A DNA stretch of 64,000 nt. Origin: Phytophthora hibernalis. Taxonomy: Eukaryota > Oomycota > Peronosporomycetes > Peronosporales > Peronosporaceae. The notes beneath the pieces are model-generated. The model was given only the letters and a program-made list of their open reading frames with translations. It did no database searches and had not been told where the DNA came from. Positions 1 through 10,407 of the stretch are shown one piece after another. The stretch covers positions 62,001 to 126,000 of the forward strand of contig JAAKBF010000056.1 in the NCBI GenBank assembly GCA_012656075.1, read 5' to 3'. The translations under genes were made by a program, and so were the position numbers. The first letter of the stretch is position 1, and the number at the start of each line of letters is the position of its first letter.

Positions 1-205
1 AACTGTTGGGGTACTTCCGACGCGGCTTGGAGCGTTTCTGCAAGAGCTTCTGCTGCTGCTTCTGCTGCGGGGTGGTGCATCTGGCGGGCGTCGAGGGTGA
101 GTCTGTTCCGCTGCTGTCGGTGGAGAGGTCCTCCCACGCGTCCAGGAAGGCGATCGTCGCCTCCAACGTGGCGTTCTCGTCGATGTCGGGCAGCAGTACG
201 TTCAT
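1..205 (-). CDS. bZIP-like family protein, N-terminal fragment at window edge
   Basis: An ATG on the minus strand at 205 opens a frame that stays open to the left edge. The reading begins with an acidic stretch containing the family signature 'TIAFLDAWEDL', then a Ser/Thr/Pro/Gln-rich linker and a basic cluster (KRSKPRRKYPNS). This matches the layout of the better-preserved members further right: acidic N-terminus with a (A/L)AF(I/V)D core, linker, then an altered basic region. The leucine-zipper-like part and any C-terminal domain lie outside the window. Likely a nuclear DNA-binding protein by analogy with bZIP factors. The short length makes the call rest on motif order only. Confidence 0.6.
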   Translation of the reverse strand, partial: MNVLLPDIDENATLEATIAFLDAWEDLSTDSSGTDSPSTPARCTTPQQKQQQKLLQKRSKPRRKYPNS

Positions 206-485
206 TGTCTGGCAAATTCAGGAATGATCGGTAATATGCCATGGACGGAAGGCTCAATGGCCTCTACCGTTCCAGCATAAATTTATAACCGGGCGGAGTT
301 GATACTGTAACTGTTGAATCTGACATACCGAAACGTCAATGAGACTCTCGTCATTGGCAATGGCGAGAGTCTCAGAATCATAATCAATTTGTCAGCGTAA
401 GCACGACCCAAGTCATTGTTATTAATAGCCAATCGGAATAGAGGAACGCATCGATTGGTTGAAAATACAGCTGTGATTGAAGCTG

Positions 486-989
486 CTACTGCTGCAACGC
501 GTTGAGAGTCTGACCCACTAGAACTTGACTGCCCACGATGGTTTTGAGCACACGGTTGGCCTCTTCGGACCTTTTTCTCTTGATGAATTCATCTAGAGCC
601 ACTTCTGGCCAATCCAAATCTGTTCGATGCTTGTCGAGTGCTGCGACCTGAGACCGCCATTCTTGGCTTTTGAGTTTTTCCACGTACGCCTCGAGTTCCT
701 GCACGTGTGCGCGAAGAAATTCGAGTTCCGCTCGCTTGCGGCGTTGCAGTCCCGTGGATGAGCCCCAGCCAGTTCGGATCCGTTTGCGCTTGGGAGGGAC
801 AGGTGCTGAGACTGTAGATCCTGTAGACGCTGTAGCTGCGGGTGTAGCTTGGCTGTTGTCTGCTGGTAGGAAGTCGACGTCTACACTGAGCACGTCGCTC
901 TCGTCGAAGAAGTCGTTGTCCCATTCAAATGAATCGACGAACGCGAGTATTTCCTTAAATGCTTCGTCGTCTTGAAGCTGCAAGGTCAT
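486..989 (-). CDS. bZIP-like protein, short form lacking the C-terminal domain
   Basis: Starts at an ATG (987-989) and runs 167 codons. Order of parts: acidic N-terminus with 'ILAFVDSF' (about residues 14-21), Ser/Thr/Pro linker, basic stretch KRKRIRTGWGSSTGLQRRKR (about 68-87), then a heptad-like helix with repeated Leu, and a second helix of the pattern W..VALDEFI.RK..EEANR.LK. The canonical bZIP core Asn-x7-Arg is replaced by Ser/Thr-Gln-Arg, as in all members here. Full members continue through an intron into one or two further exons. Here the frame ends just after the second helix and no downstream exon is visible. Closest relative in the window is the gene at 6614-7156. Probably a truncated paralogue, possibly still able to dimerise. 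Confidence 0.65.
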   Translation of the reverse strand: MTLQLQDDEAFKEILAFVDSFEWDNDFFDESDVLSVDVDFLPADNSQATPAATASTGSTVSAPVPPKRKRIRTGWGSSTGLQRRKRAELEFLRAHVQELEAYVEKLKSQEWRSQVAALDKHRTDLDWPEVALDEFIKRKRSEEANRVLKTIVGSQVLVGQTLNALQQ

Positions 990-2214
990 GACTGGCAGGG
1001 TGTAGCTCTAACCGAGAAAAATGAAAGTGTCCACACTGGCAAAACATGATCCGCTCTGGTACCCAAACAACAGCAATAAGGGTTTCATCATCTATGCGGT
1101 CGGACTTCAGCTGCAAACATCTCGTGTGTCCACCACTTCTCTCAAAACCGTTGCTTCGTTTAGTTTTTGTGGATCTGTGGAGTGTGTTGTTGCGAGGTAT
1201 ACTTGAGGAAGCTTACTACAAGTACAACAGATCATTTTACGTTTTCACAACTGGAACAATTGCCAAGATTTTCTAGTAGAAGAGGCGATCTTGAAGTTAT
1301 TTTTGACGTTACGAACCAAAATGACCGTGGAATCAATTGTGGACTACGTGGACAAGTAAGCCATCGTGAAATTGGTGAGTGATGAGGAAAGTGGGAAGTT
1401 GCATGACTCCTGGACTAAGTATTTCCGTGATTGGATTGCTGTCTCCTAGCGCATATAATGGATAACTTTTATGAACACCTACAATTAACGTTTAGATAGT
1501 ATGCACGCTTGCGCGGACGTTGATCCAGTAGACGTAGTAAACATACTAGCAAGGATAGGCAATTATGTCGTCTTGAAGGAGCCCAAGCACTTGCGGTCTC
1601 CAGTTCCCAGGCTGGACAAAGCAATGGTTGTCATGAATACTACAGTAGTAGCTCGCAGCTCTTTGTTTTATACAGAGTGCAGATTGCTGCAACTCATCTA
1701 ATACGTGTGGATTCCACAGAGATTATCGCGGTTGTGATTCAATACCTGAGTGCGACTGTGTACAAGCGTTGCAGCTGCAATGGCTCGTCAGACGCACCTG
1801 GAACTTCTCGGAAGATCCGCACTCACAACAGGTACCTCTGTAAGTTTGGAAAGGACCTTACCGATTCATGTAGTGGAGTATTACGTAGTAGATGTTGAAA
1901 TGCGAGAAGCGCAAAAATAATACTAAAGTAATAAAGGTGTTGGTTGTCTAAAATTCTGGCGGTCTTTTTACGCTCTTTCTTCCAAGCGCAGTGCTCTCAA
2001 AAAATAGTCGATGGCCACGTTGGAAGCGTGCTACACTACTTCCGATGAACTACATGTAGTGATAAGAAACATCGACTCAGGTGCTATTGTTCTCAACTTG
2101 TAAACTCGTGTGTCGCTCTCCAGCGACCACCACTTTCACTCCCTTCACAAGTACAAGCCACGTGCACCCCAAGTCAGAACCGCATACCACCAGAAAACAG
2201 CTAGATCGACTTAC
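990..2214. other. Intergenic, no gene recognised
   Basis: Only short overlapping frames on both strands without recognisable motifs. It lies downstream of the disrupted family member at 2.2-2.7 kb. I looked for its second and third exons on the minus strand and did not find them. Confidence 0.5.
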
Positions 2215-2714
2215 CAAGAGAAGGTCGTGCCGTTGCAAGACTGAGCGAAGATCTCGAACCACGCGAGCTTGATTCTCCCAAACCTCTTTAAGTTTTTGGT
2301 TCCGCTGTTCTGCAGCAAGCCGGCTCCGATACTGCATGGCTGCTTGATCACACCAGAATGCATCCATGGGCTCCACTTGGCGGCCTCCTTATTCTCGCTC
2401 GCAGTGGTCAGGTACCTGTCCCACATCGTCTCGTTCTTCTGCTTCACTCTTTTCAACCGATCCTCCAGCACCGCCACTTCGTCGCGCAAGGCGATCACCT
2501 CGGCTTTCTTGCGGCGCTGGAATGCCGTCGAAGACGTTTCTGGGCGCCGAATCCTCTTCTTCTTCACCGCTGGCTTTGGCTGAGATCGTAGCTTCATCTG
2601 GTGTTGTGTTATGGACTCGCTACCACTTCCCTCGCTGGTAAAATCGTCGCAGGCGTCGATGAGCGCAAATACGTCCTCTAGGAGTGACATGTCTTCATCG
2701 AACAACATGCTCAT
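2215..2714 (-). pseudogene. bZIP-like family member, first exon only, frameshifted
   Basis: ATG at 2714. The N-terminus has the family acidic motif 'DVFALIDACDDF', then a Lys/Arg basic region ending QRRKKAEV and a leucine-rich helix. Near 2372 the frame breaks by one base. The expected second helix (W..QAAMQYRSRLAAEQRN.KLK) continues in another frame to a GTAAGT donor at 2214-2209, the same exon-1 end seen in the family members at 10.4, 12.6 and 42 kb. No later exon is present downstream. Either a remnant or a copy truncated by rearrangement. The single-base break alone could be a sequencing artefact, but the missing C-terminal exons cannot. Confidence 0.65.
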
Positions 2715-3846
2715 AGCTTAAAAATCAACTAGTACTTGAACTCTTGCAGAGGGAAATATAATACTGGTATCGGAAATGACTGAGTGGTGATGCGATTGAA
2801 GAGTGACGCTGACGTGAGCCAAGTCGCAAACTGGGAACACAAGGGCGTCGGCGCGCTGTGGTCGCAAACTTTTGGATTCGTATAGGCCATAATCTTCTCA
2901 TCATCCGATGCACACAATGCAGCAACAAAAGGCAAGGCTGTGTGGTGAAGGGAACAGTAATGGCCCGCTGTCAGCTCAATGGGAGTGATTGGTGCATCTA
3001 AGGTAAAGTGCTACTTTATCCAGGGTGTATTTTATTTTAGACGCACAGTAATGTCCCAGATTTGTCAATGGGCATCCATCTGGAGCCTGTATACCTAAGG
3101 TAAAGTGCATGCCTCTGCAGGGTGAATTTTATTTTGGACAGCGCTACAATCCAGGATTTGCTCGAATTATTGATCTGCCGTTTTATTGTTTTTACTTATC
3201 CGGGAGTGTACCTATATTAAAGCATGTATACTTAGCTCTGCCTATATTAAAGCATGTATACTTAGCTCTGCAGCTTCCTTTAAAACGTTTACAAAAAGGT
3301 AACGGTTTACCGTTACCGTAAGATTAAGTACGATATTTAAGTCCAAAGCTCCAGAAAACTAAAATGATCGATGATAGAGGCACCAAACGAGTCGTACTTA
3401 AACGAGCGTAACAGGCACCAAACCAAGGTGCCTGAAGGCACTTCGGTGATTCAGGTGCCTGGTGGCACCAAACACGCCTACAAACAGTTATATAACTGGA
3501 TAGATTACGATGGAAAGTCTCTACAAATGAGGGCAAGTGTCGAAAGTCGCAGACCGTGTTTGTGAGTATGCTGTCAACAGCCGCATGATCATCGACACAG
3601 AATCCGGCCAAGCGAGTGAACACACGATTACGTGCTCGCAAACTCGGGGTCGTCGAAGGTCGATGGCAAGCGTTTGGCGGTGACTTCCATTGACTTAAAT
3701 GGATTCTAGGTGGAAATGGCAACATGTACTTGAATGAAAAGAAGTTCTAGTTCACGAATAGCTACATCTAGCTTCTACTTCTTCAAGTCGGGTGGAAACC
3801 ACAATGCAATACATTTGGTGCAAGTGTTCTGCACAACGAAAAAAAT
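2715..3846. other. Intergenic with short repeats
   Basis: No gene recognised. Holds two diverged copies of a block beginning CTAAGGTAAAGTGC about 98 bp apart (near 2998 and 3096), a perfect 30-bp tandem duplication at 3211-3270, and near 3324 a motif (TTAAGTACGA.ATTTAAGTC) that recurs at about 38398 beside the Harbinger element. Confidence 0.5.
3211..3270. repeat. Perfect 30-bp tandem duplication
   Basis: The 30-bp unit starting CCTATATTAAAGCATGTATA occurs twice head to tail with no mismatch (3211-3240 and 3241-3270). It lies in non-coding DNA. Confidence 0.9.
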
Positions 3847-5579
3847 CTAATCGGAGTGGACCAGAGTGGACCCGCCGTTTATCACCAGCAGTGCACAATG
3901 CAGCAAATATCTCACCCGGCAATATCGAATCGTATTTTCTGCTGGTCTCTCGAATATAGGGAGAGGCTCAGACTGTACAGCGCACTCGAAGAAAATAAGG
4001 ACGAACAGCCCGCAGCTTGAAATGTCGCGCTGACGTAGTGTTTCGTCTCTCTTAACCACCATCGTCGCCACCATATTCCCAAATAGATCGGATAGAATTT
4101 CTTCACATAGTTGGTAGTGCGTTTCGGTCTGCTGTGGGTCAAATATCGTGATCACCTTCGACTTCAAATTGAAGACAACTCCACACCAATGCAGGTCTTC
4201 AAGATGAATCGACAGAAGCACAAATTCTTTCTCTTCGCCGAATGGATTGGAGCTCGCAATGATTTCGAGCTTGGTGGATTGATTCGAGATTCCTGCAAAG
4301 TTGGGATTGATGACACCTACCTTGGCATGGCTACTATGTACTTAGTCCATTGCGTGCATCATTATATCATCATCCAGCCATTCACTAACACGAAACCTGA
4401 GCAGTGCCGTGTTGTTAACCCTACCAAAGAGAGTTGCGCGTGTACCACGAGGCTGAAAACGCCGCACAATTGAGGAAAGTTCTCTGGGTGGTGTCGAAAC
4501 AAATTCGTTCATGATGCTTGGCACACGGAGCCGATTAAATGACGAAGCTTCTATCCATGCGATTGTGTCGCTCACCGTGGCTAGCGTATCCATTGCTAAG
4601 TGATACTCATGCATGATCTTAAATCTGATGTCACTGGCGCACTCATTGGGGTCGACCACTTTAACGAATGCTTTCTTGTGCGTGCCAACATCCCTGACTG
4701 GAAAACACATCAGCGCCTCATGAGCTGACTCGTACGACCACGGCGAGCCCAGCAAACTCCGAATCGTAGCCAGGTTTGGCATTGGTGTTAAGGTACCTTG
4801 CACCAACCTTCCTGCTTCTGCCTTCGAAGTATACATTCGCTGTTTCTTCTCTTCACGTTTTTGATACTTGCGAACTGTAGGGCGCCCTTTGCTCTTGACA
4901 CTTTTTGTGATGAAGAAGCCTGCTGTTCTTTTCGTTCCTTCATCAGGTAACGACGCCACATCCGTGTCTGAAGCACATTCGATTTCTGTTTCCGCTGGAC
5001 GCTTGGCTGCTGTAGACGTCTTGGTGTATACGTCGCGGGTCTTCATGATAGCCTCAGAATCTGGCGGCGGCGTGGTGACTTCAGGCACGATTTTGGTAGC
5101 TGTTGACAATGACAGTGTGTCAACAGGCACCAACTGAGTAGCTACAGGCACTTGAGTGGGCAGCCTCGTGTCTGCAGGAAGCTTTTCCTCTCGTACACAT
5201 ACCGATGCCTCACCACGCGCTGCTATTGTGTTGACTTCGAAAAGAATGTCTTGCGGAATCCTTTACCCCGACTCCTACGACGCCATCCATGCGTACACAC
5301 ATACCACTTATAGTACTTCTCGAACTCATCGGGGATGAGCGAGTGCTCCCCGGCACTACCCCGAGCTGGCTGATTTGCGTGTTTCGTTGCGAGACTGAGG
5401 TCGACGAGCGAAGGCGAAAAATCTGGTGTTTGTTGCTGATAGGCTTCTAAATACAGCTCGAACTCGTCCCAAGAATCGTACCACCTCTCCACCGCTGGGG
5501 CAGTGATTCCTGCCGCCGAGTCCTTGCTATCTCCCAGTTCTGAGTCCGATGCCGTGCTGTCATTACTACCGGCTGCCAT
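3847..5579 (-). mobile_element. Degraded MULE-type element with Ulp1-like (C48) protease end, transposase core missing
   Basis: Three minus-strand pieces. The first (from ATG 5579 to 5223) has an acidic N-terminus, then 'EKYYKWYVCTHGW' and a basic RSRGKG stretch, the pattern of the FAR1-like N-terminal domain of oomycete MULE proteins. The second (5151-4342) is a basic linker and helical region. The third (4221-3847) carries the hallmarks of a C48/Ulp1 cysteine protease: catalytic His in LHWCG, Asp in TIFDPQQ, oxyanion Gln and nucleophile Cys in RQRDISSCG. Only about 70 bp separates pieces one and two, so the central DDE transposase core is deleted. A frame break also sits near 4330. The protease motifs are clear; assignment to a MULE rather than another Ulp1-carrying element is inference. 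Confidence 0.65.
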
Positions 5580-5944
5580 CTTGGAGTCGTCTGGGGCCTG
5601 GAATGTTAATGACCGGCCTCCACTAAACACGGGGATGGATGTACCCAGTCGAAGGGGTGACAACCATAATTTTGAAAAGTATAGATGCGTTTTATATTCT
5701 TCAATAAGTAAAATACAGCTGACCAGCTGTTTTGGTTTGGTGCCTTTATCCAGTTCCAACTAAAATAGCTTCTACTGGATTTGCCAAGTTTGAGCTGCAC
5801 AGGATACAAACCTAAAGCCTCTATCCATACTGCATGCCACCACTCATACCTTCAACCAATGTACATGTATCCATCAAACTTGGTACGTGTACGTGACTAT
5901 AATATGGATGGGATATCCTACTTCGATGATTAAGCAACACTACA

Positions 5945-6429
5945 AATAGACCAAGTAGTCTCTGTAGAACCATTCCAATGTCATGGTTCGAGCGAAGCTG
6001 ATACTCCCAAATGGCTTTCAGCTTGCGATTGAGCTTCTCCGCCTTGAGTCATCGGTGATATTGCTTGATATCTTCTGTTGGCCACGAAACCTTGTCTGAA
6101 CCAGCCTAATCTCTCAGGTTTGGCACGGTTTGCAGGAAACGCTTTGTACACCGCAGCGTTGTATCCTTTAGAATCGATTCCAATCTGTTCGCTTCCTCGC
6201 GTAAAGCAAGTAGCTCTGTCCTCTATAGACGTTGAAACGCTGTTGAGGATATCTCTGGGCGCCTAATCCGCTTCGTTTTCGACTTAGCAGGCTGTGATAT
6301 ACTGCTTCGACGCTCAAACAGTATTCCGTTGTCTGATTCCGTCGTGGCAATATCCTCCAAGTCGCAGAAGTCGATGAGGGCAAACGCCTCCTCTAGAATC
6401 TTGTCGTCTTCAGAAAGCGATAGGTCCAT
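5945..6429 (-). pseudogene. bZIP-like family remnant with multiple disruptions
   Basis: ATG at 6429 opens the family N-terminus (ILEEAFALIDFCDLEDI) and basic region KRIRRPEISSTAFQR. An in-frame TAG then replaces the expected basic residues. The frame continues as 'TELLALREEANRLESILKD', and the second-helix pattern (YHR.LKAEKLNRKLKAIWEY) reappears in a different frame about 120 bp later, fading near 5945. A central portion between the two helices appears deleted. Unlike most breaks in the window, this one combines a nonsense codon and a deletion, so it reads as real decay. Confidence 0.7.
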
Positions 6430-6613
6430 GATGCTGCCGTCTGCAGTAGCTGAACGATTGAAAACTAAACTGAATTTATCACTTCGTGGGGATTAGCGAA
6501 TCGTGGTGTGATTGGGCTCTTACGTTTCGGTCGATCACATGTTTAGGCAATCGATTGCTTCCAGTTGCGTATCAGTCGCAGCGGAAATATAGCGGTGGGG
6601 GCCCTCTGTGAAG

Positions 6614-7156
6614 TTACAATGTCGCACGTTGCTGTTGTATCGCTTCCTGCAGCGATTGTCCGGTCAACACCTGCTTGTCCACGATAGTCTTGAGAATGCG
6701 GTTGGCCTCTTCGGACTTTTTCCTTTCGATGAATTCGTCCAGCGCCACCTCTCGCCAATCTGAAAAACTTTGATCCTTAGCTAGTTTTGTTAGTCGCGAC
6801 TGTGATGCTCCGTGCTTCAGTAGCTGCACAAACGCTTCGAGCTCCTTCACGTGCTCTCGCAGGAACTCCAATTCCGCTCTTTTGCGTCGTTGCAGTCCAG
6901 TCGACGAGGTCCAGTCTGTTCGGATTCTTTTGCGCCTCGCCTCTGGTACGGCGGTCGTGGAAGTGCTCGTGGCAATTAGAGCTTGTGCTTGGTCAGTAGT
7001 GGGCGTCGATGTGTTTTCATCCTTCAGCAAGAGATCTGTATCCGCACTGATGGCGACATTGGCAGCGAAGAAGTCCTCATCGGGCTCGAAGGAGTCCACG
7101 AATTCGAGCATTTCCTGGACTACCGCCATTTCGTCGTCTCCTACATGCAAGGTCAT
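6614..7156 (-). CDS. bZIP-like protein, short form
   Basis: Starts at ATG 7156 and encodes about 180 residues: acidic N-terminus with 'MLEFVDSFEPDEDFF', Thr/Ser-rich linker, basic region RRKRIRTDWTSSTGLQRRKR, Leu-heptad helix, then W.EVALDEFIERKKSEEANR.LK. It is the closest paralogue of the gene at 486-989, sharing the LEFLR.HV.ELEA(F/Y)V zipper and the helix that follows. The frame ends at TAA immediately after a Gln-rich end. A GTAACT overlaps the last codons where other members have a GTAAGT donor, so it may once have been exon 1 of a longer gene. No downstream exon precedes the neighbouring pseudogene at 6429. Presumed nuclear. Confidence 0.7.
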   Translation of the reverse strand: MTLHVGDDEMAVVQEMLEFVDSFEPDEDFFAANVAISADTDLLLKDENTSTPTTDQAQALIATSTSTTAVPEARRKRIRTDWTSSTGLQRRKRAELEFLREHVKELEAFVQLLKHGASQSRLTKLAKDQSFSDWREVALDEFIERKKSEEANRILKTIVDKQVLTGQSLQEAIQQQRATL

Positions 7157-10100
7157 GGCTCGTGGTGCTGGTGGTGCGAATTGAAATGTGGGGGTGGGTG
7201 TCTCATTCGCAATACATGTAGCAAAACGGCCAGACGGGAGGCGAAAAGAACATCCTCGACGAGCAGACCTCCCTTGCAAATCTGAAACCTGTGCGTCAGT
7301 TTGGGGCTGCTGCTTTGTTTCTAATCGCCGAGGCGGACCTGCACCGATGGCTGGCGCTACCCTCTCATCCGATCATTGCGGGGCTCCCATAACATGGGGC
7401 CCATATACTGGAGTCGCTCAGGGCTGGAGCTCACGTTATTTTTGAGCACAAAACACGATCGTGATGTTGAAGAAGACGCCATACACGTAGTAAGGTACAT
7501 CGCGTCAACACACCAAGATTATGCAGGACGTTGTGCTCTCTGGACATACCGGTCCACCCGTACATCGCCTAGAGTAGGTATACTTTGAAGTACTGTACAT
7601 GTTCATACGCTATTATAATAATACATGTTTGCACCCACGTTCGTATTAGCAGGATTTGAAGCTCTCACGGGTTCAGGACCAAGCTTTGGCTTGTGACGTG
7701 AGCCCATCAACATTTAAACGCAATCGAGATGATGCAGCTCTTCTTGTTAAACGTGCTCTGCTTCAACGTCTACACTACATGTAGCACGTTGCAGCGTTGC
7801 AATGTATTTCTGAAAATCCGTTGCTAATCGTGCTCAAGTGACAATTCCAGCTCGTTTGCTATTTGATTTTCACTCAACCACACTGTAGTCGAGCCATGCA
7901 CATGTACTGCACCACCAAAACGTCGCCTGGTTTATAGGATCTGCGGCCGTGCCGTTGCAGCTGCAACCTTTATGGTTCATCGTGACGCCAGCTCTATCAG
8001 AATACTGAGCTCGGTTTTCTTTACAACAGTGTTGTGCCAGACAACGGAATATGCTTTGATGCGTGGATGAAGATGCATGCCGAGTCAGCTTTGCTGACCA
8101 ATAACTTTGCTTGTCTTGTACGGGTACTGTAGCTTTCCGCTCAAACAAAATACGATTTACTTGTGATTACTGCCAATTTGGGCATGTACACGGCTAAGTT
8201 GGCGTCGTCATCACGCTACAAAAGCTAACATTGAATCTTTATCTCTCACTTGTTGCTTCACGATCAGCTCACATCTAGGATAGTTTCTTCTTCCGCCAAA
8301 GACCCGCCAAACTGACACCTATATTGCTCTGTATCATGCATCTTCTTTTTATCAATGACAGGTCTACCGCTCTCATGGTGACACGAAATTTGGCGAAGTT
8401 TATTTAACAGCAATAGTGACTCCTTTTGCATCGAAGTACATGTACATGTAGTTTCACTTGGCGATGCTGAATAAACCTTTGATCCCTGAGAGTTTTTAGA
8501 CTTTAAAGTTATCAGTTACTTCGAACTACATAAATGTTTTTTGACTGGATTATGCTTGCTTCAAGAGACCAAGTATTTCATGCTCCGAAGTACCTAAGAA
8601 ACCATGAGCCCCTGCGATTGATTCAATACCAAACGTGCTTGAACTGCAAAGGAACAACTGGGCTGGCATTATTGTCTGCGAAAGTTTCATGGTCTGCAAT
8701 CGACTCAATACTTTTGCGCGTTTGCCAAGTTTATCGTTTCTTCTACGAACGACGAGTTTGTTGAACCTTCGAATTTAAACAAAAGTAGCTAATCTCATGT
8801 AAGAACCAAATACTTTGACTTGTGCAAACCGCCGCCACCCAAAATCATCAAAGTTCTCGCGGTTATTATTGGTTCCAATTAGTTCAGCAACGTATTGCTG
8901 TACATGTACTGTACATCGCACTCCAACTACATGTACAGTAGCCTCATGTAATCCAGAGCAAAATCTCATCATCGGCATCGTCCTTGTCGGCTGTTTTTTC
9001 TTGTACTTCGTACTTCGAAGTATAAGCTATGCCAATTGAACGTACAATTAATGAAATAAAAATATACTTGTACAACGAAATATGGGACTCGATGCCGTTC
9101 TCGCTGGTGGATATGGTTAGCACTTGTAGCATGTTACTCGTATTTCTCAGTAAGTAATACTGTAGACTATTGTGACGAGGAAAATCGGTGGTCGAGCGTT
9201 TGCCAATTGGGATTTGATTTGATCCAACAAAAATATAATGCGTAACTTTCCTGTCAACAATTACTTCATTAACGTTATGAGAATCTCGTTTTACAGATGC
9301 TGTGCCCTCTTGTCTTTCAACACTACTGAATCTCCAACTCAAGATCAACAACAAACGCATCCCATCAACACCAATATTTACTCCCGCTGCCAAAGCGCAA
9401 CCTTTCCGAATGAAATACAGCGGCGACTAGGAAGCTGCGCTGCAGTTGAGATAAAGTAGGCCCGATTCTGATGCAGCTTATCGACTGAATCGCTACGGCT
9501 GGTTGAGATTTCAATTCTCCTAGAACCAGAAGGCTGGGTACGTGCATTGGTCCAATCACGCTGTTTACAGCTAGTACTGGAACAATAGGAGATCACGAAT
9601 CGCATAGATCGCAGCCTGTTTTTCATGATGAACTGAAGTGATCACTCAATGACCCAGCTACAAGACGAAACTGAGCTCTTCTACCTGAAATTGAGCAATG
9701 ATTTTTCATCCATTCTTATAAGTACTTCATATGACAAGCTGCGAAAATTGACGACTGTCAAATTTAACACGGCAACACCCATCGATTGCTTCATTCGCGA
9801 TGCCAATGCTTTCCAATGGAAAAGTTTTCCATTGGAAAACAAACGGAACAGTCAGGACACACAAAATAATGGATACTACATGTAGTTCCATTCCACGTAG
9901 TTCTTGTACCATTTGGCCGACACCAGGGCGTTGGTTGTGAAACGTCGTGCTGGTTCTCTGCATTTCATAAGCAACACTAGGCCCAGGGTGTCTTTGTTGT
10001 GGGTTGACAAATTTGTGTTGCCAACACCTAAGGTCCGACTTTCTGTTCTAAATGTCGAAAACATTAGGCGGGCATTCCAAGTGGAGCAGGTTTTTTGCGT

Positions 10101-10407
10101 AAGCGTAATGGTGGGGTAATTACACCGAAGAAGGGTAACGATTTAGGCAAGCACAGTACTAAACGGCTTTCGCCTAAAGGTTTACCTTGCGGAGATACAA
10201 GCGAGCTTGCTTCTTAGATTCAAAATCAAACTACGATATCCGTATACATGTACCGGTATGGACTTAAAGTAGTTTCTTGCGATACGATGATCACAGACTG
10301 TGATTCACAGCTCTACCATGACATCTGTGTATGATAGTTGAAGTGGCGATAATACTTGTTGCACTGTTGAACACAGCCATAAATGTTCTTTATAAGGATA
10401 GATCGAG
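7157..10407. other. Long intergenic stretch without a supported gene
   Basis: About 3.2 kb of AT-richer DNA. The longest frame is 8944-9393 on the minus strand (149 codons, no ATG at the start, no recognised motif), which I do not accept as a gene. Repeated ACATGTAC/TACATGTA words are scattered through it, and a 29-bp palindrome lies at 9810-9838. Confidence 0.5.
9810..9838. repeat. 29-bp near-perfect palindrome
   Basis: Arms of 14 bp (TTTCCAATGGAAAA and its complement) flank a single central G. No gene is adjacent. It could form a cruciform or be a protein-binding site. Confidence 0.8.

Noticed and set aside
8944..9393. 149-codon minus-strand frame in the long gene-free stretch
   Set aside because: No ATG at its start, no motif, and AT-rich context; chance opening cannot be excluded.
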